From an uncultured Alteromonadaceae bacterium (lineage in GTDB: Bacteria > Pseudomonadota > Gammaproteobacteria > Pseudomonadales > Halieaceae), in the NCBI GenBank assembly GCA_913064725.1, contig CAJYAI010000003.1, forward strand, positions 1 through 64,000: DNA of 64,000 bases, in the 5' to 3' direction. This document shows positions 35,540 to 43,543 of this stretch, in pieces. The notes under the pieces were generated by a model. It searched no databases. It had not been told where the DNA came from and worked only from the letters and a program-made list of their open reading frames with translations. Position 1 is the first letter of the stretch. Every line of letters begins with the position of its first letter. Both the position numbers and the translations under genes were made by a program.

Positions 35540-37267
35540 ATGCGAATTATAAAAGCCACTGTCGTATCGATGTTTTTCATAACAACTAACCTGGCAGTCG
35601 CTGAGACCCTGGTCTACACCGCAAAACTGATCCGCACCATGGAGCCGGCACTCCCAGAGGCTACGGCGGTTGCTGTTGAGGATGGAAAGATTCTCGCTGT
35701 TGGTGATCTCGGTAGTTTAGCGCCACTTATCGCCTCTCGCGGCGCACGGATTGACCGGCAGTTTGAGTCGTACGTTATGACACCGGGGCTCATCGACCCG
35801 CATGTTCACCCTACGCTGCCTGCAGTGCTCACCCAGTTCCCCTTCCTCGCACCGGATGATTGGTCTTTACCGACGGGTGAGTTCCCCGCTGCGACGACAC
35901 CCGATGACTACCGTAACGCCCTGCAGGCGCTTGTTGCCCAGCATGCTAAACAGACCGATCTAAAGTCAGACCAAGGTGTGCCGTTTATCGCTTTCGGTTA
36001 CCACCCGCTTTGGCATGGCGAAGTTTGGCGAGACGACCTCAATGAATGGTTTGCTGACACACCAGTCATGATATGGCACCGCTCGTTTCATGAGCTCATT
36101 GGCAACGATGCAGCCTGGAATCTACTGGGCATCCGTGAAGAGGACGTGGCGGATATTCACGAGGGCGTGGACTGGGAGCGAGGTCACGTTTACGAACTGG
36201 GCCTTAGAGCCGTTTTTCCAAAGATGATGTTTCTTTTTGAACCCTCGCGCTACATGGGTGGTATGAAGAACTTCCTGGCGATGATGCACGAGTCGGGGGT
36301 AACCACAGCGGCGGACATGGGCACGGGTATTTTTGGTAATCCGGTCGCCGAAATTCAGGCCGTCAAAGCGGCGGTGGCAAACGACCCCGTTGGCGTGCGA
36401 CTTGTCCTAACGCCCATCGTGACCGACTTCATCACTCGTCGTAAATCAGCCACCGAAGCCCTCGCTGAAGTTCGTGCCTGGCAGGCAATGAACGACGACC
36501 AAGTATCGGTAGGAAATCACTTCAAACTCATGATTGATGGCGCTATTTTCTCAGGTCTGTCGCAAATGGGCGCGCCTGGCTATCTCGATGGGCATGCCGG
36601 TGTGTGGATGGTTGATGTGCCAACACTTGAGGCCTTTGCTAAAACATTTTGGGATGCAGGCTTTCAGATTCACGCCCACAGTAATGGTGACGCCGCCACA
36701 GCGCGATTCATCGACCTACTCACCTATCTGCTGCGGGAGAGTCCGCGGGCAGATCACCGCATGACGCTTGAGCATTTTGCCTACAGCACCGAGGATCAAA
36801 ACAAAAAGCTGGCAGCCCTCGGCGCCGCCGTCTCAGCCAACCCTTACTATCATTATATTTTGTCTGACATGTACAGTGGCGATTGGCTCGGCCCTGATCG
36901 CGGGCCGCAGATGGTCCGACTCGGATCGCTAGAAGCAAAAGGTGTCCCAGTGGGTCTCCATTCAGACAGCCCCATGGCGCCCCTGTCGCCCTTAACCTTG
37001 ATGTGGACGGCAGTCGCTCGCGAGAATATTTCCGGCGACAAAACCGGACAAGCAGAGGTGATGACGCGCGAAGGTGCCTTTAGGGCGATCACCATCGATG
37101 CGGCTTGGATCCTGGGACTCGAAGACTCAATCGGCTCAATTCGTGCAGGTAAAGCCGCCGACTTCACCATTTTATCGGATGACCCGATGACGGTGCCTCT
37201 AGAAGCCTTGCGATCCATCGACGTCATCGGTACCGTCTTTGCCGGTAACGCACACATCAATAAATAA
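35540..37267 (+). CDS. amidohydrolase family protein (YtcJ-like, Amidohydro_3)
   Basis: 575 aa with a signal peptide (VSMFFITTNLAVAETL), so periplasmic or exported. Metal-dependent amidohydrolase fold: TPGLIDPHVHPTLP (first metal ligands HxH), QIHAHSNGDAAT, MTLEHFAY, GLHSDSPMAPLSP, then the closing composite domain IRAGKAADFTILSDDPM. YtcJ-like enzymes hydrolyse N-formyl or amide substrates, but the actual substrate cannot be deduced. It precedes an Old Yellow Enzyme family gene by 14 bases, so the two are probably co-transcribed. Confidence 0.88.
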   Translation: MRIIKATVVSMFFITTNLAVAETLVYTAKLIRTMEPALPEATAVAVEDGKILAVGDLGSLAPLIASRGARIDRQFESYVMTPGLIDPHVHPTLPAVLTQFPFLAPDDWSLPTGEFPAATTPDDYRNALQALVAQHAKQTDLKSDQGVPFIAFGYHPLWHGEVWRDDLNEWFADTPVMIWHRSFHELIGNDAAWNLLGIREEDVADIHEGVDWERGHVYELGLRAVFPKMMFLFEPSRYMGGMKNFLAMMHESGVTTAADMGTGIFGNPVAEIQAVKAAVANDPVGVRLVLTPIVTDFITRRKSATEALAEVRAWQAMNDDQVSVGNHFKLMIDGAIFSGLSQMGAPGYLDGHAGVWMVDVPTLEAFAKTFWDAGFQIHAHSNGDAATARFIDLLTYLLRESPRADHRMTLEHFAYSTEDQNKKLAALGAAVSANPYYHYILSDMYSGDWLGPDRGPQMVRLGSLEAKGVPVGLHSDSPMAPLSPLTLMWTAVARENISGDKTGQAEVMTREGAFRAITIDAAWILGLEDSIGSIRAGKAADFTILSDDPMTVPLEALRSIDVIGTVFAGNAHINK

Positions 37268-37281
37268 CGAAGGATAGCTTT

Positions 37282-38358
37282 ATGAGCGCTTTGGCATCGC
37301 CGTTTACGTTTGCAAACGGCTCTTCGATAAACAACCGCTACATGCTAGCCGCACTCACGAACCTCCAGAGTGGCACTGATGGGGTACTCAGTGATGACGA
37401 GTACCACTGGCTAACCCGCCGAGCTGAGGGGGGTTTTGGACTCACCATGACCTGCGCTACCTCTGTGCAACATCGGGGAGTCGGGTTCCCAGGTCAGCTT
37501 GGCGCGCATGGCGATCTCCACTTGGCGGGTCTCACTCGTCTCGCCGACGGAATCAAAGCGCACGGCAGTCATGCGGTCGTACAACTGCATCACGGGGGTA
37601 TGCGGGCTATGGGCAGCTACTGCGACGACACACCAATGTGTCCTTCGGATGACGAATCGACGGGATCCAAGGCCATGACTGTGGAAGAGGTTGAGGGTTT
37701 TATCGAGGACTGTATTGCCGCCGCTGTTCGCGCAAAGAACGCTGGATTTGACGGCGTTCAACTTCATGGCGCACACGGTTATTTGCTTGCGCAGTTCCTG
37801 AGCCCAACGCTCAACCGGCGTGATGATGCCTACGGCGGCTCGCCTGAAAAGCGCGCCAAAGTGCTGTTCGATATTATCGACGGCGTTAACAAGTCGTGTG
37901 GCAGGGCGTTCAGTCTGGGCGTGCGTTTATCACCCGAGCGTTTTGGCCAGCGTACCGAGGAAATACGCGATCTTGCGGCTGAGCTATTGGTCGACCCGCG
38001 CATCGACTACTTGGATATGTCGTTGTGGGATGTTTTTAAAGACGCGCATGATGCGGCTTTTGCGGGAGAACCGCTGCTTAAAGTGTTTACTGACTTGCCC
38101 CGCAAAGGTGTCGCACTCGGCGCTGCCGGCAAATTATATTCAGCCAAAGCCTGCGAGGCAGCCATCGCCAGTGGCTTGGATTTCGTTCTGGTCGGTCGCG
38201 CTGCGGTGGTTCATGCGGACTTCCCCAGACAGGCCCTGACAAACGCTAATTTTGAAATGCAGGCGTTACCTGTGACACGCGATCATCTCGCTGCTCAAGG
38301 ACTTGGGCCTAAATTTATCGATTACATGGCCACTTGGGATGGTTTTGTCGCCGCTTAA
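37282..38358 (+). CDS. NADH:flavin oxidoreductase / Old Yellow Enzyme family
   Basis: 358-aa FMN-dependent TIM-barrel oxidoreductase. Family signatures are GLTMTCATSVQHRG, VVQLHHGGMRAM (active-site His pair region), AGFDGVQLHGAHGYLLAQFL and NRRDDAYGGSPEKRA, followed by the phosphate-binding VLVGRAAVVHADFP. Members reduce activated alkenes or act on xenobiotic and fatty-acid intermediates. AGGA precedes ATG 37282. It shares a likely transcript with the exported amidohydrolase and converges with the metallo-beta-lactamase-fold gene. Confidence 0.92.
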   Translation: MSALASPFTFANGSSINNRYMLAALTNLQSGTDGVLSDDEYHWLTRRAEGGFGLTMTCATSVQHRGVGFPGQLGAHGDLHLAGLTRLADGIKAHGSHAVVQLHHGGMRAMGSYCDDTPMCPSDDESTGSKAMTVEEVEGFIEDCIAAAVRAKNAGFDGVQLHGAHGYLLAQFLSPTLNRRDDAYGGSPEKRAKVLFDIIDGVNKSCGRAFSLGVRLSPERFGQRTEEIRDLAAELLVDPRIDYLDMSLWDVFKDAHDAAFAGEPLLKVFTDLPRKGVALGAAGKLYSAKACEAAIASGLDFVLVGRAAVVHADFPRQALTNANFEMQALPVTRDHLAAQGLGPKFIDYMATWDGFVAA

Positions 38359-38371
38359 CGGGCGGCGTGTA

Positions 38372-39022
38372 CTAGCCAAAGCGCGTATCAGCCACAAACG
38401 GATTACTCGCACGCTCTCGGCCAAAGGTTGAGTCGGGACCGTGCCCGGGCACAAACTGCACCGCGTCGCCCAGGGGAAAGAGCTTTTCTCTAATGGAGTG
38501 GATTAGCTCATCGTGATTCCCCTTGGGAAAGTCTGTCCGGCCAATCGAGCCAGCAAAGATGACATCACCCACCCACGCGACCTGTTGCTTGGGGTCAAAA
38601 AAAACGACATGCCCGGGCGTGTGACCGGGACAGTGGATAACTTCGAGCTCAACATTACCAACGGTCACTGTATCCCCATCACCAAGCCACCGATCGGGCT
38701 CGAATGCCTCAGCCATGGGAAAGCCTGACATCTCACACCACTTGGGTAAGTTATCAATCCAAAAGCGATCGCCCTCCTCGGGTCCCTCGATAGGGATTTG
38801 CCACTGGTTGCGGAGCACATCTGCGGCTGCACAATGGTCCATGTGGCCGTGCGTCAGCAATATTTTTTCGACCTTGGCGCCCATCTTGGTTACAGCCGCC
38901 TCAATCCGATCGATATCACCGCCCGGGTCAACAACCGCGGCAAGCCCTGTCGTTTCGCATTTGATGATGGAGCAATTCTGCTGGTAGGGAGTAACCGGCA
39001 CCACTGTGACAGATAGAGTCAT
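38372..39022 (-). CDS. MBL-fold metallohydrolase (glyoxalase II-like)
   Basis: 216 aa. Metallo-beta-lactamase motif THGHMDHCAAADVL, a second His in IHCPGHTPGHVVFF, Asp in VGDVIFAGSIGRTDFP, and a final His in FVPGHGPDSTFG; this is the YcbL/GloB-like pattern. It could hydrolyse S-lactoylglutathione or other thioesters; the short C-terminus lacks the helical domain of full glyoxalase II. ATG 39022 overlaps the symporter stop (ATGA), so the two are coupled. Confidence 0.9.
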   Translation of the reverse strand: MTLSVTVVPVTPYQQNCSIIKCETTGLAAVVDPGGDIDRIEAAVTKMGAKVEKILLTHGHMDHCAAADVLRNQWQIPIEGPEEGDRFWIDNLPKWCEMSGFPMAEAFEPDRWLGDGDTVTVGNVELEVIHCPGHTPGHVVFFDPKQQVAWVGDVIFAGSIGRTDFPKGNHDELIHSIREKLFPLGDAVQFVPGHGPDSTFGRERASNPFVADTRFG

Positions 39023-40326
39023 GACTGAACCTCCGGTTGCGCGCCGTCCTCGCCATCCAGATCGGCGTCCGGATCATTAAATACCACTTCGTCCAACTGA
39101 CCCTCGTGATAGGCGACGACAGTCGACACCGTCGCATCACCCGTTACATTAACAGCGGTTCGAACCATATCTAGCAGACGATCCACACCCAGAATAAGCG
39201 CTATACCCTCGACCGGAAGGCCAGCCTGAGTTAGCACCAAAGACAGCATGATCAAACCTGCACTCGGTACAGCCGCGGTTCCAATTGAGGCGAGCGTCGC
39301 AGTCAGTACCACCATCAGCAGCTGACTGGTGGTCAGATCAATACCATAGACCTGAGCGATGAAGACAGTTGCGACGCCCTGCATAATGGCTGTGCCATCC
39401 ATGTTGATCGTTGCACCAAGGGGCACTGAAAACCCAGCGACACTTTTGTTGACGCCTAAACGCTTCTCTACCGTACGCAGAGTGACCGGTAAGGTTGCGC
39501 CCGATGAAGATGTCGAAAATGCAAATGCCCAAACTCGGCGCATTTTCTGCCGTAACACGGCCGGTGACAGCGGGGTGAGTGTCCGCAACACCAAGCCATA
39601 GACAACCAAGCCGTGGAAGAGAAGAACGCCTAGCAGGGTGAAAAAATAGGCCGCAAGATCGAAGATAGTTCCAAACCCCATGGTCGCAAAGAGCTTGGTC
39701 AGCAGCGCAAACACGCCGTAGGGTGCCATCTCAATCAGCACGCCCACCATTTTCATGACTACCACTTCCATGTCTTGGAACCAGGCGATTAATCGCTCGC
39801 CCGCCGCACCCGCTTTCGTTAGCGCAAAACCAACCAAGAGGGCAAATACGATGACCTGAAGCATGTTGCCCTCAGCCATGGCGGCAACGGGATTAGTTGG
39901 GAATATATTGATCAGCGTTTCTTTGATTGGCGGGGCTTCTTTCGGGACAAAATCCGAGCTCGCGACAGCGTTTACCCCGTTGCCCGGACCCACTGCCAGG
40001 GCAATAGCAAGCCCTAGCGAAACCGCAATGCACGTGGTTATCAGGTATAGCCCTAAGGTCTTTCCCGCTATTGGGCCCATGCGACTGCTGGCACCCAAAG
40101 CCGCCATACCGCAGATTAAGGACACGAGCACCAGTGGCACCACCAGTAATTTGAGCGAGGCGATAAAAATACGCCCCAGAACATCAAAAACGCCCATCAC
40201 CATGCCGTTGTATAAAAATCCATACAATCCACTGTCAGGGGTGAGCGACGCCAGAACAACTTCGAGGACCGACCCAAGGCCAATCCCGAGTACCATAGCC
40301 AATAAGATTCGGTTAGTTAGTGACAT
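39019..40326 (-). CDS. dicarboxylate/amino acid:cation symporter (DAACS)
   Basis: 435-aa multi-spanning transporter of the glutamate/C4-dicarboxylate:Na+/H+ family. Conserved motifs: SSSGATLPVT (hairpin 1 serine-rich), TINMDGTAIMQG in TM7, SIGTAAVPSAGLIMLSLVL in hairpin 2 and DRLLDMVRTAVNVTGDA in TM8. The cytoplasmic tail is very acidic (PDADLDGEDG). Substrate probably an acidic amino acid or C4-dicarboxylate. It is the upstream gene of a pair with the MBL-fold hydrolase. Confidence 0.93.
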   Translation of the reverse strand: MSLTNRILLAMVLGIGLGSVLEVVLASLTPDSGLYGFLYNGMVMGVFDVLGRIFIASLKLLVVPLVLVSLICGMAALGASSRMGPIAGKTLGLYLITTCIAVSLGLAIALAVGPGNGVNAVASSDFVPKEAPPIKETLINIFPTNPVAAMAEGNMLQVIVFALLVGFALTKAGAAGERLIAWFQDMEVVVMKMVGVLIEMAPYGVFALLTKLFATMGFGTIFDLAAYFFTLLGVLLFHGLVVYGLVLRTLTPLSPAVLRQKMRRVWAFAFSTSSSGATLPVTLRTVEKRLGVNKSVAGFSVPLGATINMDGTAIMQGVATVFIAQVYGIDLTTSQLLMVVLTATLASIGTAAVPSAGLIMLSLVLTQAGLPVEGIALILGVDRLLDMVRTAVNVTGDATVSTVVAYHEGQLDEVVFNDPDADLDGEDGAQPEVQS

Positions 40327-40328
40327 GC

Positions 40329-40634
40329 TTACTCCTCACAGGGTTCGGGCCGCCAGCTGACTACAGCGATATCAGCACACGCGTTACAAGCCGAAGGGTA
40401 CGTGGTAATGCGCCCCGACTCCATTACCGCACAGACCGGCTGGTACTGCAGGGTGCAAATTTTTGGTCTTGGCTCATCGCAAACACCCGTTTGCGGCACC
40501 GGCATCTCAGGCGCGACTGGTCGTGTCTCATCCCGCCCAATAAATTGAGATGGTATAGCGCAACCTGCCAAGAACAGAGCCATCACAAATAGCGCTAGCT
40601 TAGTGTTTAAGGAATGTGCCCGATCTGTATTCAT
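40329..40634 (-). CDS. small lipoprotein with Kazal-like cysteine motif
   Basis: 101 aa. Lipoprotein signal LALFVMALFLAGC followed by a short spacer and a Cys-rich region: CTLQYQPVCAVMESGRITTY then PSACNACADIAVVSW. The C-x(n)-PVCA...TYxxxCxAC spacing is that of Kazal-type serine protease inhibitor or follistatin-like modules. In bacteria such modules may protect the surface from host or predator proteases, but activity is unproven. It overlaps the pirin gene by 35 bases (same strand) and sits 2 bases before the symporter. Confidence 0.75.
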   Translation of the reverse strand: MNTDRAHSLNTKLALFVMALFLAGCAIPSQFIGRDETRPVAPEMPVPQTGVCDEPRPKICTLQYQPVCAVMESGRITTYPSACNACADIAVVSWRPEPCEE

Positions 40635-41481
40635 GCAAAGCAGTCTCTATTTCAGCGCGCGTATTCATGACAAACGGACCGTAGTGAACCACCGGTTCGC
40701 CAATAGGATCCCCTGTTAGTAAAAGGCACCGCGCACCCGCGTTAGACGCCCGTACTGTAACTAAGTTCTGCTCGGCGTCGCCACTTTTGGAGTTGTTCCG
40801 ACAATCGCGCTCGAAAACAGCCAGTCCCGGCGCGGGTAAGGTTTGCGACGATGTCTCTACTGCCCCTTCGAATACAAACACCATAGCGTTAGATGTGGAA
40901 CTTATTTCAAATGTGGCATCCGCAAATGCATCGAGGCTCAGGTCAGCCATTTGCGCGATAGGCGCTAGCTCGTGAAGCGGACCTGCAATGCGATGGTCAT
41001 CGATACGCCAGTCCCCGGCAATAGCCGTCAATGATGATCGATCTGCACTGACCTGAGGTAATGCTGTACTCGGTATATCCCGATATCGTGGCGCGCTCAT
41101 CTTCATCTCGCTCGGCAAATTGAACCAAAGCTGAAAGCCATGCAGCCCCGTGGTGTCTTGAGTGGGCATCTCAGAATGGATAACGCCAGACCCCGCCGAC
41201 ATCCACTGCACACCACCCTCGCGAATTTCACCACGATTACCCATGCTGTCCTCATGCGCAATGCCCCCAGCGAGCATGTAGGTAAGCGTTTGCATACCCC
41301 GATGCGGGTGCGCCGGAAATCCGGCCTGAAAGTCCTCGCGAAACGGCGACTTGAGTTCGTCAATCATCAATACGGGATCAACGCTGCTTAACCCCATGAC
41401 GGCGACTCGCTGAATGGCCACGCCCGCGCCATCAGTTGTTGGTTGGGCCGGATTAAACGACGTTATCTGGCGATGGATCAT
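40600..41481 (-). CDS. pirin family protein
   Basis: 293-aa bicupin. The N-terminal cupin has the Fe-binding set in FPAHPHRGMQTLTYML, GIAHEDSMG and GSGVIHSEMP, as in pirins with quercetin 2,3-dioxygenase-type activity. The C-terminal cupin (ARCLLLTGDPIGEPVVHYGPFVMNT, given here only as GDPIGEPVVHYGPFVMNT) is typical. Function in bacteria varies (redox sensing, flavonoid oxidation). It overlaps nagZ by ATGA at 41478-41481 and so appears co-translated with the sixA-nagZ pair. Confidence 0.93.
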   Translation of the reverse strand: MIHRQITSFNPAQPTTDGAGVAIQRVAVMGLSSVDPVLMIDELKSPFREDFQAGFPAHPHRGMQTLTYMLAGGIAHEDSMGNRGEIREGGVQWMSAGSGVIHSEMPTQDTTGLHGFQLWFNLPSEMKMSAPRYRDIPSTALPQVSADRSSLTAIAGDWRIDDHRIAGPLHELAPIAQMADLSLDAFADATFEISSTSNAMVFVFEGAVETSSQTLPAPGLAVFERDCRNNSKSGDAEQNLVTVRASNAGARCLLLTGDPIGEPVVHYGPFVMNTRAEIETALHEYRSGTFLKH

Positions 41482-42512
41482 GAGGCGGAATACCCCGCCT
41501 TCGACATGACTTCATCGCGCTCCGCAATAATGGCATCGTGTCGTTGGCGAAGCGTATCGATTGCCGACCCGAGCATCAAATGGTCGGTAGCGGCAACCAT
41601 CCGCTGCCGTGCCAAAAGCGCAGGTGACGTCATTTTTTCTGCAATAGACACCATATCGGCCATCTTAGCCCAACAATTCAAGACCACATCGCAACCCGCA
41701 GCTTGAGATTGAGCGGCCAAATCACCTATATCGCCGTCCAGCGCTTTCATATCGAGATCATCGCTCATCAGTAAACCACTGAAGCCGATGTCTTTCCGAA
41801 TGATCTGGTTTATGACGAACGAGGAGAGCGTCGCGCAATTAGCAGGATCCCAGTCTTCATAAATGATGTGCGCGGTCATGGCCATGCGGGCGTCACACAG
41901 GGATCGGAAGGGAAACAGGTCGCGGTTAAGTTCCGAGGCCGCTGACGCTACGCGGGGTAACGCTAAATGTGAATCAACTGATGAGCGGCCATGGCCCGGA
42001 ATATGTTTGATGACACCCTCAACACCACCTGCCTTTAAACCCCTCAGGCAGGCTTGACCCAAGGCCGCGACATGCTCCGGATTGCCTGAAAAGGCCCGGT
42101 CTCCTATGACATCGTGGGCCCCGGATACCGGAATATCGAGGACCGGCGCACAGGTTACCGTAATCCCAACCTCCGCGAGATCCAGGGCTAGCGCCTCGTA
42201 GTTCAGGGTAACCGCCTTCAATGCAGAAACCGGATCTCGGTCATAGAGTGCCCCAAACACCGCAGCTGGCGGATAAGACGGCCATTCTGGCGCCTGTAGT
42301 CGGGCGACTCGCCCACCCTCTTGATCAATCAGAATGGGTAAGTTTTGCCGGCCAACCAGAGACCTGAGTTCATCGGTCAGGTCCCGCAACTGTGCTCGAT
42401 CGACCACATTTCGGCCGAATAAAATGAAACCAAAGGGCTGGCTTTCGCGAAAAAAGTCCCGCTCCATGGGCGTTAAGAATTCGCCTGCTAAGCCAAAAAT
42501 AGCGGGGGTCAT
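41478..42512 (-). CDS. nagZ: beta-N-acetylhexosaminidase NagZ
   Basis: Cytoplasmic glycoside hydrolase family 3 enzyme that removes GlcNAc from anhydro-muropeptides during peptidoglycan recycling. I start at ATG 42512 (MTPAIFGLAGEFLTP, 344 aa), which overlaps the sixA stop as ATGA; the frame is open to 42626 but that part would lie inside sixA. Motifs: LIDQEGGRVARLQ, the catalytic-loop KHIPGHGRSSVDSHLALP and nucleophile region LMSDDLDMKAL. AnmK (46375) acts downstream in the same recycling route. Confidence 0.95.
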   Translation of the reverse strand: MTPAIFGLAGEFLTPMERDFFRESQPFGFILFGRNVVDRAQLRDLTDELRSLVGRQNLPILIDQEGGRVARLQAPEWPSYPPAAVFGALYDRDPVSALKAVTLNYEALALDLAEVGITVTCAPVLDIPVSGAHDVIGDRAFSGNPEHVAALGQACLRGLKAGGVEGVIKHIPGHGRSSVDSHLALPRVASAASELNRDLFPFRSLCDARMAMTAHIIYEDWDPANCATLSSFVINQIIRKDIGFSGLLMSDDLDMKALDGDIGDLAAQSQAAGCDVVLNCWAKMADMVSIAEKMTSPALLARQRMVAATDHLMLGSAIDTLRQRHDAIIAERDEVMSKAGYSAS

Positions 42513-43060
42513 GAACCCCACCCCTCTGACAATTTCTTGGTGCGTTCTATGTTGCCGTCCAATGACTTGGGTGTGCACAGCGTATGGCAATAAGCCCTGC
42601 CGGATGACTGCACTACTGACTGCCAATCCGTGTCCTCAAAACCAAGCCAGAGCCATCCCGCCGTAGGTAGGTTAGCAAGCGTGATCTCGGGGCAGAGGTA
42701 GTTAGCCAAGTCAGTCATGGCTGGATTGTGGCCAATGACGGCGATGTTGTCTAAGTCATCGTCAATACAGCACAGCCAATCCATCAATTGGCGCGGATCA
42801 AAGGTATACAGTGCGCGATCCGAGTGCACTTCAGGGCTTAATTGATAAACCCAGCCCTCGGCAAACCCAGTAAGTGTTTCCTGTGCCCGTTGCGCTGTGC
42901 TGACAAAAAAAACCGGTGGAATGTCAACACGGGCAGCAAAGGCCCGCCCCATAAGTGGAGCCGCTCGCCTGCCGCGTGCATTTAAGGGTCGATCGTGATC
43001 GGACAGCGAGGGTGCATCCCACGCAGATTTAGCATGTCTGATCAAATGAAGCTGTCTCAC
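42509..43060 (-). CDS. sixA: SixA-type phosphohistidine phosphatase
   Basis: 183-aa histidine phosphatase superfamily protein. The catalytic RHG-type motif is LIRHAKSAWD at the N-terminus, with HDRPLNARGRRAA and a second His in AVIGHNPAMTDLANYL. SixA dephosphorylates phosphohistidine (for example PTSNtr NPr or HPt domains). It starts at GTG 43060 with GAGAGG about 11 bases upstream. The leader of this gene on the minus strand is an unusual A/C-rich tract. Confidence 0.85.
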   Translation of the reverse strand: MRQLHLIRHAKSAWDAPSLSDHDRPLNARGRRAAPLMGRAFAARVDIPPVFFVSTAQRAQETLTGFAEGWVYQLSPEVHSDRALYTFDPRQLMDWLCCIDDDLDNIAVIGHNPAMTDLANYLCPEITLANLPTAGWLWLGFEDTDWQSVVQSSGRAYCHTLCTPKSLDGNIERTKKLSEGWGS

Positions 43061-43090
43061 GATTGCGCAGACCTCTCTTTATTTTTGCGT

Positions 43091-43145
43091 CTTGTAGTTT
43101 TTGTTGCCTGTTGTTTGTGTTGTCTGTTGTTTTTGCGTTTTTTAA
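43091..43145 (-). repeat. GT-rich (plus strand) low-complexity tract upstream of sixA
   Basis: Between 43091 and 43145 the plus strand is almost only T and G, with a degenerate direct repeat TGTTGCCTGTTGTTTGTG / TGTTGTCTGTTGTTTTTG. Read as the sixA leader on the minus strand it is an unstructured CA/A-rich RNA, which could favour ribosome or S1 binding. No promoter boxes were clear. It forms part of the 483-base gap between sixA and tyrS. Confidence 0.5.
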
Positions 43146-43175
43146 GTAACATGCCGGCCGACACTCGGCTGTCTA

Positions 43176-43439
43176 ATGGACGATGCTGATGATCACAACA
43201 CGATTGCCAGGCGCTTGGCCATAAAACATCGAATCCTAGTTCAAACGTCTATAGCAGATCCGCACAACAGGCCCGACGCACTCTGCCCCGCTCAATACAG
43301 CCCCGCGCAATGCAGCCCCGTGCAATACGGGCCTAGGCAATACAAGCCCTCGCAATTCGAGCCCAGGCAATACAAGCCCTCGCAATTCAAGCCCAGGCAA
43401 CAAGAACTCCTAAATCGAGACTCGCTAATACACAATTGA
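43176..43439 (+). CDS. doubtful small ORF built on 15-bp repeats
   Basis: 87-codon open frame from ATG 43176. The second half is a five-residue periodic peptide (QYSPA QCSPV QYGPR QYKPS QFEPR QYKPS QFKPR) encoded by the 15-bp repeats; the first half is unremarkable. No signal peptide, no Shine-Dalgarno that convinces, no homolog recognised. The opposite strand also has a short Cys-rich frame here (43292-43483). It may be non-coding repeat DNA. Confidence 0.2.
   Translation: MDDADDHNTIARRLAIKHRILVQTSIADPHNRPDALCPAQYSPAQCSPVQYGPRQYKPSQFEPRQYKPSQFKPRQQELLNRDSLIHN
43293..43400 (+). repeat. 15-bp tandem repeat, seven units
   Basis: Units of 15 bp beginning CAATAC or CAATTC (consensus CAATACAAGCCCNNG) run from 43293 to 43397, with a partial CAA. 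The last four units form two near-identical 30-bp pairs (43338-43367 and 43368-43397), pointing to a later duplication of a two-unit block. Located in the sixA-tyrS gap. Confidence 0.92.
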
Positions 43440-43543
43440 CCACACCCCGCGCGGTCGGTCGTATCAAGAGAACCACCTAACACTGCAATCGATATAACCG
43501 AGCGGTTTCTATCGAAAAAGGGCTTTTGCGACGCGTGATGGGA

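Noticed and set aside
43292-43483. Minus-strand Cys-rich frame as a metallothionein or pentapeptide protein
   Set aside because: Periodicity is imposed by the 15-bp repeat; no RBS, no signal and no true pentapeptide consensus.
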